This document shows, in pieces, positions 45,488 through 54,912 of a DNA stretch of 64,000 bases. The stretch lies in NCBI RefSeq assembly GCF_000720175.1, contig NZ_JOIX01000040.1, forward strand, positions 1 to 64,000. Reading direction: 5' to 3'. The notes below the pieces were generated by a model. The model had not been told where the DNA came from, ran no database searches, and worked only from the letters and a program-made list of their open reading frames with translations. The DNA comes from Streptomyces sp. NRRL S-337. GTDB lineage: Bacteria; Actinomycetota; Actinomycetes; Streptomycetales; Streptomycetaceae. Position 1 is the stretch's first letter, and each line of letters opens with the position of its first letter. Made by a program: the position numbers and the translations under genes.

Positions 45488-46201
45488 ATGGTGGCGAAGA
45501 AGACCGCCGCGGAGAAGAGCACGACGCCTGCCGGCGAGGCCGTCGCGAAGCAGCCCGCACCGAAGAACAGCACTCCGAAGAAGGCCGCTCCGAAGAAGGC
45601 GGCCGCCCGGAAGACGACGGCCACGAAGACCACGGCCAGGACGACGGCGGCCGCGAAGACCGCGAAGCGGGCTCCGGCCACGAAGGCCGCGGTTCCCGCG
45701 AAGAAGACGGGAGCCAAGACGGTGGTGGCGAAGAAGACGGCGGCCGCGACGGCCGGGGAGCACGGCAACGACTCCGCGGTGCCGGTGGCCCGGACGGCCG
45801 CGGCGCCGGGCGAGCTCGCGGTCCGGCCCGGCGAGGACCCCTGGACGGCCGCCGAGGTCGCCGAGGCCCGGTCGGAACTGATGGAGGAGGTCGGGCGGCT
45901 GCGGCTGGAGATCACCTCCGCCGAGGACGCCATCGCCGGGCTGATGCGCGACTCCGGCGACGGCGCCGGTGACGACGAGGCAGACACCGGCAGCAAGAAC
46001 ATCACCCGCGAACACGAGCTCGCGCTCGCCTCCAACGCCCGCGAGATGCTCCACCAGACCGAGCGGGCCCTCGGCCGGCTGGACGCGGGCACCTACGGGC
46101 TGTGCGAGAACTGCGGCAACCCCATCGGCAAGGCGCGGATGCAGGCATTCCCCCGGGCGACGCTGTGCGTGGAGTGCAAGCAGAAGCAGGAGCGCCGCTG
46201 A
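45488..46201 (+). CDS. DksA/TraR zinc-finger protein with Lys/Ala-rich tail
   Basis: A 237-residue protein. Residues 1-85 are almost all Lys, Ala, Thr and Pro ([19 protein letters not shown] and similar), like histone H1-type or HupS-type DNA-binding tails. Residues about 120-180 form a helical hairpin ([20 protein letters not shown], then [19 protein letters not shown]), and the end is a C4 zinc finger CENCG...CVECK of the DksA/TraR family, which binds the RNA polymerase secondary channel. The combination suggests a nucleoid-associated transcription factor. The DksA acidic tip residues are only partly matched ([15 protein letters not shown]). The ATG follows GAAGGGG. Confidence 0.88.
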   Translation: MVAKKTAAEKSTTPAGEAVAKQPAPKNSTPKKAAPKKAAARKTTATKTTARTTAAAKTAKRAPATKAAVPAKKTGAKTVVAKKTAAATAGEHGNDSAVPVARTAAAPGELAVRPGEDPWTAAEVAEARSELMEEVGRLRLEITSAEDAIAGLMRDSGDGAGDDEADTGSKNITREHELALASNAREMLHQTERALGRLDAGTYGLCENCGNPIGKARMQAFPRATLCVECKQKQERR

Positions 46202-46224
46202 GCCGGCGCTCTCGGACCGGTCGT

Positions 46225-46250
46225 CGCGGGCGGCCCCCGGACCGCCCGCG
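46225..46250. terminator. Hairpin between DksA-like gene and lspA
   Basis: CGCGGGCGG (46225-46233) and CCGCCCGCG (46242-46250) form a 9-bp stem with an 8-base loop, about 25 bp after the DksA-like stop. A weak terminator or processing site. Confidence 0.5.
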
Positions 46251-46329
46251 CCCGTACGTGTGTGCCGTACTCTCGTGGTTCAGCCAGGCACGGCCTGGCC
46301 GCGGACACGACGGGCTGAGGGACTCACAC

Positions 46330-46932
46330 GTGGCAGAGGCGGAACGCATCACCGGCACGCCGGAACCCGAGCCGGGTACCGGAGCGGATCCCACGGCGGG
46401 GGCCGCAGCGGAAGCACCGGCGGAGGCGGAGCGGGGCGCCGGCCGCGGCAAGCGGCGGATCGCCGCGCTGCTGCTGGTCGCGTGCGTGGTCTACCTGCTC
46501 GACCTGGGAAGCAAGCTGCTGGTCGTGGCCAAGCTGGAGAACCACGAGCCGATCCAGGTGATCGGCACGCTGCTGCAGTTCAGCGTGATCCGCAACCGCG
46601 GCGCCGCCTTCAGCATCGGCGAGGCGCTGACCATCTTCCTGACGATCATCGCGGCGGCCGTGATCCTGGTCATCGCCCGGGTCGCCCGCAAGCTCTACAG
46701 CCTGCCCTGGGCCATCGCCCTCGGGCTGCTGCTCGGCGGCGCCTTCGGCAACCTCACCGACCGGATCTTCCGTTCGCCGGGCGTCTTCGAGGGCGCCGTG
46801 GTCGACTTCATCGCCCCCGCGCACTTCGCCGTCTTCAACCTCGCCGACTCCGCCATCGTCTGCGGCGGCATCCTGATCGTGATCCTCTCGTTCCGGGGGC
46901 TGGACCCCGACGGAACGCTCCACAAGGACTGA
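46330..46932 (+). CDS. lspA: Lipoprotein signal peptidase LspA
   Basis: LspA removes signal peptides from prolipoproteins after lipidation. The 200-residue protein has a hydrophilic N-terminus of about 40 residues rich in Glu and Ala, then four membrane helices (from [22 protein letters not shown]). The catalytic pair is D144 in GNLTDRIFR and D173 in FNLADSAIV, and [12 protein letters not shown] is the family motif. The GTG at 46330 follows GAGGGA by six bases. It lies upstream of the RluA-family gene, a common pairing. Confidence 0.95.
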   Translation: MAEAERITGTPEPEPGTGADPTAGAAAEAPAEAERGAGRGKRRIAALLLVACVVYLLDLGSKLLVVAKLENHEPIQVIGTLLQFSVIRNRGAAFSIGEALTIFLTIIAAAVILVIARVARKLYSLPWAIALGLLLGGAFGNLTDRIFRSPGVFEGAVVDFIAPAHFAVFNLADSAIVCGGILIVILSFRGLDPDGTLHKD

Positions 46933-47005
46933 CCTCACCAGGGGTCGGTGCCCGGGCCCCCGGCCGCCGGGCAGGACACCATGGGGCAACTGCCATACTC
47001 GTGGG

Positions 47006-47947
47006 GTGAGCACCATTCCCGAGATCCGCACCCTGCCCGTACCGGACGGCCTGGAGGGCGAGCGCGTCGACGCCGCGCTGGCCCGGATGTTCGGCTTCTC
47101 CCGTACGAAGGCGGCCGAGCTGGCCGCCGCCGGAAAGGTCCGGGTCGACGGGTCCGAGGTGATGAAGTCCGAGCGGGTGCGTGGCGGTGCCTGGCTGGAA
47201 GTCGAGATGCCGCAGGCCGCGGCGCCCGTGGAGATCGTCGCCGAGCCCGTCGAGGGCATGGAGATCGTGCACGACGACGACGACATCGTCGTGATCGTCA
47301 AGCCGGTCGGCGTGGCCGCGCACCCCAGCCCCGGCTGGACCGGCACCACCGTCATCGGCGGACTGGCCGCGGCCGGCTACCGCATCTCCACCTCCGGCGC
47401 CGCCGAGCGCCAGGGCATCGTGCACCGCCTCGACGTCGGCACCTCCGGCCTGATGGTGGTGGCCAAGTCCGAGCGGGCGTACACCTCCCTCAAGCGGCAG
47501 TTCAAGGAGCGCGTCCCCGACAAGCGCTACCACGCCCTGGTCCAGGGCCACCCGGACCCGATGAGCGGCACCATCGACGCCCCCATCGGCCGGCATCCGC
47601 AGCACGACTACAAGTGGGCGGTCACCGCCGAGGGCAAGCCGTCGGTCACGCACTACGACCTGATCGAGGCGTTCCGCGCGGCCAGCCTGCTCGACATCAA
47701 GCTGGAGACCGGCCGCACCCACCAGATCCGGGTGCACATGGCCGCCCACCGCCACCCCTGCGTCGGCGACCTCACCTACGGCGCGGACCCCACCCTCGCC
47801 AAGCGGCTGGGCGTCGGCCGGCAGTGGCTGCACGCGGTCCGCCTCGGCTTCGAGCACCCCTCCGACGGCAGCTGGGTCGAGTTCGCCTCCGCCTACCCGG
47901 ACGATCTCCAGCACGCCCTGGACACCGTGCGGGACGAGAGCAGCTGA
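47006..47947 (+). CDS. RluA-family 23S rRNA pseudouridine synthase
   Basis: A 313-residue protein with an N-terminal S4 RNA-binding domain ([19 protein letters not shown], then [14 protein letters not shown]; residues about 12-60) and the catalytic domain. The catalytic aspartate is in [20 protein letters not shown], with the family motifs [17 protein letters not shown] and [14 protein letters not shown]. The RluD subgroup modifies positions 1911, 1915 and 1917 of 23S rRNA; assignment to that subgroup is likely but not certain. It starts at GTG six bases after CATACT (46994-46999), a possible leaderless arrangement. Confidence 0.93.
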   Translation: MSTIPEIRTLPVPDGLEGERVDAALARMFGFSRTKAAELAAAGKVRVDGSEVMKSERVRGGAWLEVEMPQAAAPVEIVAEPVEGMEIVHDDDDIVVIVKPVGVAAHPSPGWTGTTVIGGLAAAGYRISTSGAAERQGIVHRLDVGTSGLMVVAKSERAYTSLKRQFKERVPDKRYHALVQGHPDPMSGTIDAPIGRHPQHDYKWAVTAEGKPSVTHYDLIEAFRAASLLDIKLETGRTHQIRVHMAAHRHPCVGDLTYGADPTLAKRLGVGRQWLHAVRLGFEHPSDGSWVEFASAYPDDLQHALDTVRDESS

Positions 47948-48077
47948 CGGAGCCGCGGGCCGGCGCGCGGCCGGCGGAACGCGGCGCCGCGCGGGCCGGC
48001 ACGGCGGTCAACCACGGCGGGCATGGCACCCTTGGGCGGAAAGTGATCGAATCCGACCGCTTCGGAGCGTAGCCACC

Positions 48078-49670
48078 GTGGACCAGCTGGCTCTGCTGTT
48101 CGTCCTTCTGCTCGGAGCCGTGGTGATGGTTCCGGTCGGCGACCGGCTGGGGCTGCCGTCACCGGTGCTGATGACCCTCGCCGGGGCCGTCCTGGCGCTG
48201 CTGCCGTTCGTCCCCAACGTCGAGGTACCGCCCGAGTTCATCCTGCCCGTGGTGCTGCCGCCGCTGCTCTACGCGGCCGTGCAGCGCACGTCCTGGCGGC
48301 AGTTCACCGCCAACCTCCGGCCGATCTTCCTGCTCGCCGTCGCGTTGGTCTTCGCCACCACGGCCGCGGTGGCCGCGGTCGCCCAGGCGGTGGTGCCCGG
48401 GATGCCGGTGGCCGCCGCGGTGGTGCTCGGCGCGCTGGTCGCCCCGCCCGACCCGGTGGCCGCGACCGCGGTCGCCGGCAAACTCGGGCTGCCCCGCCGG
48501 ATGGTCTCCATCCTGGAGGGCGAGGGGCTCTTCAACGACGTCACCGCGATCGTGCTCTACCACGTCGCGCTCGCCGCGGCGGTCAGCGGCACCTTCTCGG
48601 TGCCCGGCGCGCTCGGCTCCCTCGTCCTGTCCGCCGTCGTGGCCATAGCGGTCGGTCTGGCGATCGGCTGGGTGACCAACAAGCTGATGGGCCTGCTCGG
48701 CGACCCCACGCTGCAGATCGGGCTGACGCTGCTGGTGCCGTTCGTGGCGTACGTGCTCGCCGAGGAGTTCCGCGGCTCCGGGGTGCTGGCGGTGCTGACC
48801 TGCGCGCTCTTCCTCGCCGAGTACGCGGTCGACCCCGACGACGTGATGGGCCGGCTCGCCGGATACACCTTCTGGGAGGTCGTCGACACCCTCGTCACCG
48901 GTGTGGCCTTCGGGCTGATCGGCCTGGAGCTGCACAACATCTTCGGGGCCGCCGCGCACCGCTGGGGCCAGCTGATCGGCGCCGGCGCCGTGGTCGTGGC
49001 GGTCGTCGTCGGCGTCCGCCTGCTGTGGCTGCTGCCCGCCGCCTGGCTGGCCAAGCGGATGCACAAGCGCCGCGACTACGACGAGGACATCCCGATGAGC
49101 TGGCGCGAGACGCTCATCATGTGGTGGTCGGGGATGCGCGGCGTGGCCTCGGTGGCGCTGGCGCTGGCCATCCCGTTCGGCGTGGACGGCGGGCCGTTCC
49201 CGGCCCGGAACGACATCCTCTTCATCGCGTTCGCGGTGGTCCTCGCCACCCTCCTCGTCCAGGGCCTGACGCTGCCCTGGCTCGTGCGCAGGCTGCGGGT
49301 GCGGGCCGACACCGACGCCGTGGACGCCCTGGAGCGGGAGCTGGCGGTCCGGGTGATCAAGGCGTCCAAGCGGCGGCTGAAGGAGATCATGGAGGTCGAG
49401 GAGCTGCCCGACGAGGTCAGCGACCAGCTCTCCCGCCGGGCCTTCGACATCGGCGCCCGGATCGCGCCGGACATCGTCGACGACGAGCGGCGCGAGCTCT
49501 TCGAGAAGCGGATCAGCCGGCTGAAGAAGGTGCAGCGCATCCAGGGCGAGATGCTCTCGGCGGCCCGCCACGAGGTGCTGGCCGCGCGCAGCGAGCCGGG
49601 CGCCGACCCGGAGATCGTCGACCGGGTGCTGCGCCATCTGGACATGCGCAGTCTGCGCGGCGCCCCCTGA
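48078..49670 (+). CDS. Na+/H+ antiporter, CPA1 (NhaP-like) family
   Basis: A 530-residue cation:proton antiporter. About twelve helices fill residues 1-400, with the ion-binding region APPDPVAATAVAGKLGLP and EGEGLFNDVTAIVLYH, and the MRGVASVALALAIPFG helix. A cytoplasmic tail of about 120 residues (DTDAVDALERELAVRVIKASK and onward) is mostly charged and helical and may regulate activity. The GTG at 48078 has no strong ribosome-binding site but the N-terminal helix begins immediately. It is followed by the converging MscS gene after 30 bp. Confidence 0.92.
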   Translation: MDQLALLFVLLLGAVVMVPVGDRLGLPSPVLMTLAGAVLALLPFVPNVEVPPEFILPVVLPPLLYAAVQRTSWRQFTANLRPIFLLAVALVFATTAAVAAVAQAVVPGMPVAAAVVLGALVAPPDPVAATAVAGKLGLPRRMVSILEGEGLFNDVTAIVLYHVALAAAVSGTFSVPGALGSLVLSAVVAIAVGLAIGWVTNKLMGLLGDPTLQIGLTLLVPFVAYVLAEEFRGSGVLAVLTCALFLAEYAVDPDDVMGRLAGYTFWEVVDTLVTGVAFGLIGLELHNIFGAAAHRWGQLIGAGAVVVAVVVGVRLLWLLPAAWLAKRMHKRRDYDEDIPMSWRETLIMWWSGMRGVASVALALAIPFGVDGGPFPARNDILFIAFAVVLATLLVQGLTLPWLVRRLRVRADTDAVDALERELAVRVIKASKRRLKEIMEVEELPDEVSDQLSRRAFDIGARIAPDIVDDERRELFEKRISRLKKVQRIQGEMLSAARHEVLAARSEPGADPEIVDRVLRHLDMRSLRGAP

Positions 49671-49700
49671 GACGTCCGCGGGCCCACGGGGGCTCCGGGG

Positions 49701-50777
49701 TCAGTCGCGCGTGCGGCCCGCGTCCTGCGGCCCGTCCAGCTCCGCCGGTGCCGTGCTGATCCGCGGCAGCGCGTAGGCGTGCTCGGTCCGCAGCCATTCG
49801 AGCATCCGCTCGCGGACCTCGCAGCGCACGGACCAGATCGCGTCCGCGTCCCGGGCGGTGACCAGCGCCCGCACCAGGATCGTGGTCGGCGTGGTGTCGG
49901 TGACCACCAGGCTCCAGGCCCGGCCGTCCCAGTCCGCGCACTCCTGGAGGACCTCCAGCAGGTGCTGCCGCATCTTCTCCACCGGCGCGCTGTGGTCGAG
50001 GTGGAAGAAGACCGTGCCGGTCATCTGGGCGCCGCCGCGCGACCAGTTCTCGAACGGCTTGCCGGTGAAGTACGACACCGGCATGGTGATCCGCCGCTCG
50101 TCCCAGGTCCGCACGGTCAGGAAGGTCAGGGTGATCTCCTCGACGGTGCCCCATTCGCCGTCCACCACGACCGTGTCGCCGATCCGCACCATGTCGCCGA
50201 AGGCGATCTGCAGCCCCGCGAAGAGGTTGCCGAGGGTGGACTGGGCGGCGATACCGGCGACGATGCCCAGCAGCCCGGCCGAGGCCAGCATGGACGTGCC
50301 GACCGTCCGCATCTCCGGGAACGTCAGCAGCATCGAGGCGGCCGCGACGACGGTCACCACCGCCGTCACCACCCGCTGGATCAGCGTCACCTGGGTGCGC
50401 ACCCGCCGCACCCGCGCCACGTCCCGGGCGCTCGCCGCGTAGCGGGAGTACGACGACTCCACTATCGCCGCCGCGGCACGGATGGCCAGCCAGGCGGTGG
50501 CCGCGATCAGCACCAGGCTGAGCGTCTGGCCGATCCCCGCCTCGTGATTCTCGACGGCCTTCAGCCCGGTCTCGTCGTACGCGCCGCGCAGCATGGCCGC
50601 GCACAGCGCCACCTGCAGCGGTATCCGGCAGCGCCGCAGCAGCCCCCACAGGGGGGTCTCGGGGTGCGCGGCGTCCACCCGGCGCAGCGCCCGGTCGGCG
50701 AGCCAGACCAGGACGAGCGTGATGACGACGGAGCCGCCCAGGACGGCGATGGGGCGCAGCACGTCCTCCACGGACAC
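49701..50777 (-). CDS. MscS-type mechanosensitive channel
   Basis: A 358-residue channel protein. Four or five helices occupy residues 1-170; the pore helix is SMLASAGLLGIVAGIAAQSTLGNLFAG, followed by the MscS signature FGDMVRIGDTVVVDGEWGTVEEITLTFLTVRTWDERRITMP and a C-terminal mixed domain (FFHLDHSAPVEKMRQHL). Such channels release solutes under membrane tension. The GTG at 50777 begins SVEDVLRPIAVLG. It is divergent from the hydrolase gene and converges with the antiporter. Confidence 0.93.
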   Translation of the reverse strand: MSVEDVLRPIAVLGGSVVITLVLVWLADRALRRVDAAHPETPLWGLLRRCRIPLQVALCAAMLRGAYDETGLKAVENHEAGIGQTLSLVLIAATAWLAIRAAAAIVESSYSRYAASARDVARVRRVRTQVTLIQRVVTAVVTVVAAASMLLTFPEMRTVGTSMLASAGLLGIVAGIAAQSTLGNLFAGLQIAFGDMVRIGDTVVVDGEWGTVEEITLTFLTVRTWDERRITMPVSYFTGKPFENWSRGGAQMTGTVFFHLDHSAPVEKMRQHLLEVLQECADWDGRAWSLVVTDTTPTTILVRALVTARDADAIWSVRCEVRERMLEWLRTEHAYALPRISTAPAELDGPQDAGRTRD

Positions 50778-50881
50778 GGATTCCTCCTCGGCTGGGATGC
50801 GCTGTCTGTGCGGGTACCCGGTCCTGCCGACCGTAACTGGCAGGATGGAAGGAGAGCGATCCGATCAAGGGAAGTGATGCA

Positions 50882-51487
50882 GTGCCGGCCTCCAGCGAGC
50901 CCGCGACCAGCGGGGTTTTGACGATTGTGCTGTTCCACTCGGTGTGCGGGCTGCGCCCCGCGGTCCACTCGGCCGCGGCCCGGCTGCGCGCCGCGGGACA
51001 CGAGGTGATCGTCCCCGACCTGTTCGACGGGCGGACCGCCGACTCCGTGCCGGACGGCATCCTGATCAAGGACGAGATCGGCAAGGAGGAGCTGCTCAAG
51101 CGCGCCATCACGGCCGTCGCCCCGTACTCCGAGCGCGGGCTGGTCTACGCCGGCTTCTCCTTCGGCGGCGCGGTCGCCCAGAACCTCGCGCTGGGCGACG
51201 AGAAGGCCCGCGGGCTGCTGCTGATGCACGGCACCTCGGACATCGCCGAGGGCGCGGTCGTCGACGAGCTGCCGGTGCAGCTGCACGTCGCCGACCCCGA
51301 TCCGTTCGAGCCGCACGACTGGCTGACCGCCTGGTACCTGCAGATGCGCCGGGCCGGCGCGGACGTGGAGGTCTTCCGCTACGCCGGCGCCGGCCACCTC
51401 TTCACCGACCCCGACCTGCCGGACTACGACGCGGAGGCGGCGGAGAGCGCCTGGAAGGTGGCGCTGGGGTTCCTGGCGGAAATCTGA
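50882..51487 (+). CDS. Dienelactone hydrolase-family alpha/beta hydrolase
   Basis: A 201-residue alpha/beta hydrolase of the DLH type. Motifs are VLFHSVCGLRPAV, EVIVPDLFDGRTADS, the nucleophile elbow YAGFSFGGAVAQNLAL (Ser where classical dienelactone hydrolase has Cys), an aspartate in ADPDPFEPHDW and the histidine in YAGAGHLFTDP. Substrate unknown. The GTG follows GGGAAGTGATGCA; a CAGGAT (50842-50847) upstream could be a -10 box. It converges with phoD. Confidence 0.85.
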   Translation: MPASSEPATSGVLTIVLFHSVCGLRPAVHSAAARLRAAGHEVIVPDLFDGRTADSVPDGILIKDEIGKEELLKRAITAVAPYSERGLVYAGFSFGGAVAQNLALGDEKARGLLLMHGTSDIAEGAVVDELPVQLHVADPDPFEPHDWLTAWYLQMRRAGADVEVFRYAGAGHLFTDPDLPDYDAEAAESAWKVALGFLAEI

Positions 51488-51494
51488 GGACTTC

Positions 51495-51520
51495 GGGCCA
51501 GGGGAGTCACCCCTTGGCCC
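51495..51520. terminator. Bidirectional terminator between hydrolase and phosphatase genes
   Basis: GGGCCAGGGG (51495-51504) pairs with CCCC-T-TGGCCC (51510-51520), one bulged T, around a 5-base loop. It lies between two convergent genes. Confidence 0.65.
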
Positions 51521-51532
51521 GCCGCCCCGGTC

Positions 51533-53176
51533 CTAGCCCGCCGGCCGGTCCGCCCGCTCGATCTGCTGGGTGCCGCTCCGGGTGCGGTAGGAGCGCAGCA
51601 GGCTGCTGGTCGCGTTCGGGTCGGTCTTGTCGGAGATGCCGTAGTAGTCCATCTGCGTGCGCTCGGCCTGGACGTCCAGGACCCCGTAGCCGTGCGAGTC
51701 CATGTCCAGCCACTTCACGTGCCGGTTGGCGGCCCGGATGGCGGCGACCCCGGCCAGCGAGACGGTGTGCGGGGCGACGTGCAGGAAGTCGTCGACGTTG
51801 TCGGAGGTGACGGAGGTGACCACGAACTCCGTCGCCACCGGCGGGGTGGCGGGGTAGGTCGCCGCCTTCAGCGGGACGTCGTTGGCCCAGGCCATGTGGA
51901 TGTCGCCGGTCAGGAAGACGGTGTTGTCGATCCCGCGGTCGCTGAGGTGGCTGAGCAGTTCGCGCCGGTCGTCGGTGTAGCCGTCCCACTGGTCGGTGTT
52001 GATCGCCAGGCCCTCCTTGGGTATCCCGAGGATCTCGGCGAGCGGGCCGAGCAGACGCGCCGGTATGGAGCCGAAGGCGACCTGGGAGATCATCACCGAG
52101 GTGCCGACCAGCCGCCAGGCGGTGTCGGAGCGTTCGAGACCGGCCTTGAGCCAGTCCAGCTGGGCCCGCCCGGTGATCGTCCGGCCCGGGTCGTCGACCG
52201 CGCCGCTGCCCGGTGCCGCCTGCTGGTCGCGGAACGACCGCAGGTCCAGCAGGTGAAGATCGGCGAGGTTGCCGAAGCGCAGCCGGCGGTAGGTGGTCCC
52301 GGCGACGGACGGCCGCACCGGCATCCACTCGAAGTACGCCTGCTTCGCCGCGGCCATCCGGGCGGACCAGGAACCCTCGGTGTCCGGCTGGTGGTTGACC
52401 GCACCGCCCTTCCAGGCGTTGTCGGCGAACTCGTGGTCGTCCCAGATGGCGATGACCGGGTGGGTGGCGTGCATCGCCAGCGCGTCCGGGTCGGTCTTGT
52501 GGACGCCGTGCCGGATCCGGTAGTCGGCGAGGGTGAGCAGTTCGTGGGCGGGGGAGTGCGGACGCACGACGTACTTGAAGTCCGGGTACTCGCCGGACTT
52601 GTACTCGTAGAGGTAGTCGCCGAGGTGCAGCACCGCGTCCAGCTCGGTGCGGGCCGCCAGGTGGCGGTAGGGCGAGAAGTACCCGGATTCCCAGTTGGCG
52701 CAGGAGACCACGCCGAAGCGGACGTTGCCCGGCGCGGCGTCGTGCGCGGGGGCGGTGCGGGTGCGGCCGACGGGGGAGTGCTGCCCGCCCGCGGTGAAGC
52801 GGTAGTAGTAGGTGGTGGCCGGCCGCAGGCCGCGGACGTCCGCCTTGACGGTGTGGTCGTGGGCCGCCGAGGTGGTCACCTTCCCCCGGGCGACGGTGGT
52901 GCCGAAGCCCTTGTCGGCGGACACCTCCCAGGCCACCTCCGTGGCCGGGCCGCGGCCGGAGCCCGGCGTGGCCGACGGGTCCGGGGTGACCCGGGTCCAC
53001 AGCAGTACGCCGTCCGGCAGCGGGTCCCCCGAAGCGACCCCGTGCTGGAAGAACGAGCCCTGGCCCGGGCCCTGTTGGGCGTGGGCGGCGGTGGCACCGG
53101 CGAGCGGCAGGAGGGCGGCGGTGGCGGCGACGGCCGTGACGGCGGTGCGGCGCGAGATCTGGTCGTGATCGGTCAC
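51533..53176 (-). CDS. PhoD-type alkaline phosphatase, Tat-exported
   Basis: A 547-residue secreted phosphodiesterase/monoesterase of the PhoD family. The N-terminus is a twin-arginine signal ([21 protein letters not shown], cleavage near AHAQQ). The PhoD N-terminal Fn3-like domain ([23 protein letters not shown]) is followed by the metallophosphatase domain with [31 protein letters not shown], the later [10 protein letters not shown], and [13 protein letters not shown]. Metal ligands (Fe/Ca) are consistent. It starts at GTG 53176 with TAGGGT eight bases upstream. Expression under phosphate limitation is usual, but I could not recognise a convincing PHO box. Confidence 0.94.
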   Translation of the reverse strand: MTDHDQISRRTAVTAVAATAALLPLAGATAAHAQQGPGQGSFFQHGVASGDPLPDGVLLWTRVTPDPSATPGSGRGPATEVAWEVSADKGFGTTVARGKVTTSAAHDHTVKADVRGLRPATTYYYRFTAGGQHSPVGRTRTAPAHDAAPGNVRFGVVSCANWESGYFSPYRHLAARTELDAVLHLGDYLYEYKSGEYPDFKYVVRPHSPAHELLTLADYRIRHGVHKTDPDALAMHATHPVIAIWDDHEFADNAWKGGAVNHQPDTEGSWSARMAAAKQAYFEWMPVRPSVAGTTYRRLRFGNLADLHLLDLRSFRDQQAAPGSGAVDDPGRTITGRAQLDWLKAGLERSDTAWRLVGTSVMISQVAFGSIPARLLGPLAEILGIPKEGLAINTDQWDGYTDDRRELLSHLSDRGIDNTVFLTGDIHMAWANDVPLKAATYPATPPVATEFVVTSVTSDNVDDFLHVAPHTVSLAGVAAIRAANRHVKWLDMDSHGYGVLDVQAERTQMDYYGISDKTDPNATSSLLRSYRTRSGTQQIERADRPAG

Positions 53177-53267
53177 GGCCGCTCACCCTACTGGCCGGTA
53201 GACGGTCAACGGGAGGGCGGTGCAGGGGAATTACCCGGAATTCGCCCTCCCGTTGCCGGACGTCCGC

Positions 53268-54218
53268 TCAGTGGGAGCCGGTGGGGTCCTTTTCGCCCTC
53301 GCGAATACCCTTTCCACCGCTCTTGCCGGAATCCCCGCCGGAGTTCTTGCCGGCGTCCGCCCCGGCGCCCGCGCCCTTCGCCGGGCCGAACTCCTTGTCG
53401 ATCATCTTCTCGAAGGCGGCCTTCGCCAGCCGGTTGTACTGCGCCTGCGTCATCCGCGGATCCTGCGGGATCTGGGGCATCACCAGCTTCTTGTCGCCGT
53501 GCATGAACGTCGGCGTGCCCTTGACGCCCTTGCGGCCGAACAGCGCGGTCATGTCCATCGCCCAGCGGTCGTAGGTGCCCTTCTTGACCGCCGTCTCGAA
53601 CGCCTTGTTGTTCTTCAGCTCCGGCACGTCGGCCGCGACCTTGAGCAGCTCGGAGTCCTTGGCGTAGAGGTCCTCGCGCTCGTCCGGGTGGTACTTCCCC
53701 GAGTACAGCGCGGACTTGTACTTCAAGAACGCCTCGGGGCTGACGTTGAGCGCCGCGCCCAGGGCACTCAGCGCGTTCTTGGACCCCTCGCCGCCCTGCA
53801 TCCCGTCGATGAACGTGTACATCGTGAAGCGGACCTTGTAGCGGCCGTCGTGGAGGTCCTTCAGGAGCGCCGAGCCGCTGCTCTGCTCGAAGGCCGCGCA
53901 CGCCGGACAGCGGACGTCCTCGAAGACCTCCATGGTCTCCTTGGCCTTCGGGTCGCCGATCAGGATCTCGGTGTGGTCCTTGCCCTGGGTGTGCGCCGGG
54001 GCGACCTGCCGGGCCTCCTTGGCGGCCTCCCAGCCGGTCGGCTCGTTGGCCTTGACGACGGCGAAGCCGATCCCGCCGGCCACGGCGAGCACGCCGACCA
54101 CGGCGCCGGCCACGACGAGCTGCCGGCGCAGCCGCTCCTTCTTCTTCTGCCGCTCGCGCTCGGCGCGGATGCGCTCGCGGGCCGCCTGCTTGTTGCCCTG
54201 GCTGTTGCGGTTGCTCAT
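53268..54218 (-). CDS. Membrane-anchored DsbA-like thioredoxin protein (copy 1)
   Basis: A 316-residue protein with a highly charged N-terminus (MSNRNSQGNKQAARERIRAE and RERQKKKERLRR), one membrane anchor (about 34-55), and a DsbA/thioredoxin domain outside the membrane. The active site is C104-P-A-C107 (VRCPACAAF), with the typical helical insertion (ALSALGAALNVSPEAFLKYKSALY) and the cis-proline loop VKGTPTFMHGDKK. The C-terminus (after about 275) is Gly/Ala/Lys/Asp-rich. It probably forms or isomerises disulfides in exported proteins. It closely resembles the copy at 54913-55779 in order and motif, so the two arose by duplication. Its partner, the small membrane protein, lies 43 bp upstream. 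Confidence 0.9.
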   Translation of the reverse strand: MSNRNSQGNKQAARERIRAERERQKKKERLRRQLVVAGAVVGVLAVAGGIGFAVVKANEPTGWEAAKEARQVAPAHTQGKDHTEILIGDPKAKETMEVFEDVRCPACAAFEQSSGSALLKDLHDGRYKVRFTMYTFIDGMQGGEGSKNALSALGAALNVSPEAFLKYKSALYSGKYHPDEREDLYAKDSELLKVAADVPELKNNKAFETAVKKGTYDRWAMDMTALFGRKGVKGTPTFMHGDKKLVMPQIPQDPRMTQAQYNRLAKAAFEKMIDKEFGPAKGAGAGADAGKNSGGDSGKSGGKGIREGEKDPTGSH

Positions 54219-54261
54219 GTGGGGGTCCCCTCGAAGGTGGTGTGGTGGTGCGTACGGAAGG

Positions 54262-54810
54262 TCAGACGGCGGCCGGGCGGGGCGGGCCGCGGCGCCGGAC
54301 GCAGTGCACGAGGAGAGGGAGCGGACGGGCCGGCGGCAGTGGGTGCAGCGGACGGACCCGGCGGCGGGGCGGGAGCAGTGCCGCCGCGGCCACCGCGGCC
54401 GCGGTCAGCAGCGGGCGGAAGGTGGCGGCCGCCGCGGCGCGCAGCAGCGCGTCCAGGGCGGCGTCCCCGCGGTGCAGCCAGCCGGCGGCGAGCAGACCGA
54501 CCCCGCCGGCCGGCCCGTAACAGGTGTGCTGCCCGGCGGTGAAGACGGCGGCCGGCTCCAGCGGCACCAGCAGCCCGGCCACGGCCCGGTAGCCGCGCTT
54601 CCGGCCGGTCGGCGGACAGGCCGCGGCGAAGACCCCGGCGCAGATCGCGGCGACCGCGGCGGGCGGCAACGGGGCGTGCGAGAGCAGCACATGGGAGGCC
54701 GCGGACAGCGTGGTGCACAGGGCGGTGAACAGCGCCGCCCGCACCACCCTGAGCTGAACCGCCGGTGCGCCCGCAGGCCGGGCGCCCGGGCGCACTCCCG
54801 TCGCCTGCAC
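54262..54810 (-). CDS. Small membrane protein, copy 1 (shortened paralogue)
   Basis: A 182-residue membrane protein of unknown function. Motifs shared with the 55898-56557 copy: VRAALFTALCTTLSAASHVLLS, GQHTCYG-AGG, VGLLAAGWL-RG-AAL, FRPLL and the end PLLVHCV-RRGPP. Compared with copy 2, about 47 residues after GQHTCYGPAGG are missing in frame, including one membrane helix; so this copy has about three or four helices. The GTG start was chosen because upstream ATGs lie inside or just after a hairpin (54862-54890), and CAGACT precedes it by seven bases, suggesting a leaderless mRNA. Conserved Cys and His residues could bind metal or take part in disulfide exchange. Confidence 0.65.
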   Translation of the reverse strand: MQATGVRPGARPAGAPAVQLRVVRAALFTALCTTLSAASHVLLSHAPLPPAAVAAICAGVFAAACPPTGRKRGYRAVAGLLVPLEPAAVFTAGQHTCYGPAGGVGLLAAGWLHRGDAALDALLRAAAAATFRPLLTAAAVAAAALLPPRRRVRPLHPLPPARPLPLLVHCVRRRGPPRPAAV

Positions 54811-54861
54811 GGTCGGGAGTCTGCCATGTTCACGGCATCCGGCCGGGTCAAGATTTGGCAT

Positions 54862-54890
54862 CGGCCGGCGTGCGGACCGCACGCCGGCCG
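54862..54890 (-). terminator. Terminator between the two DsbA modules
   Basis: A 29-bp near-perfect inverted repeat (14-bp arms around a single central A) lies 23 bp beyond the stop of DsbA-like copy 2 and before the start of small membrane protein copy 1. It separates the duplicated modules into two transcription units. Confidence 0.8.
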
Positions 54891-54912
54891 GGGAACACCA
54901 CGGACCGTCAGG

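Noticed and set aside
53177..53215. PHO box ahead of phoD
   Set aside because: GTTGACCGTCTACCGG is only loosely like the GTTCACC direct repeats bound by PhoP; the second half does not match.
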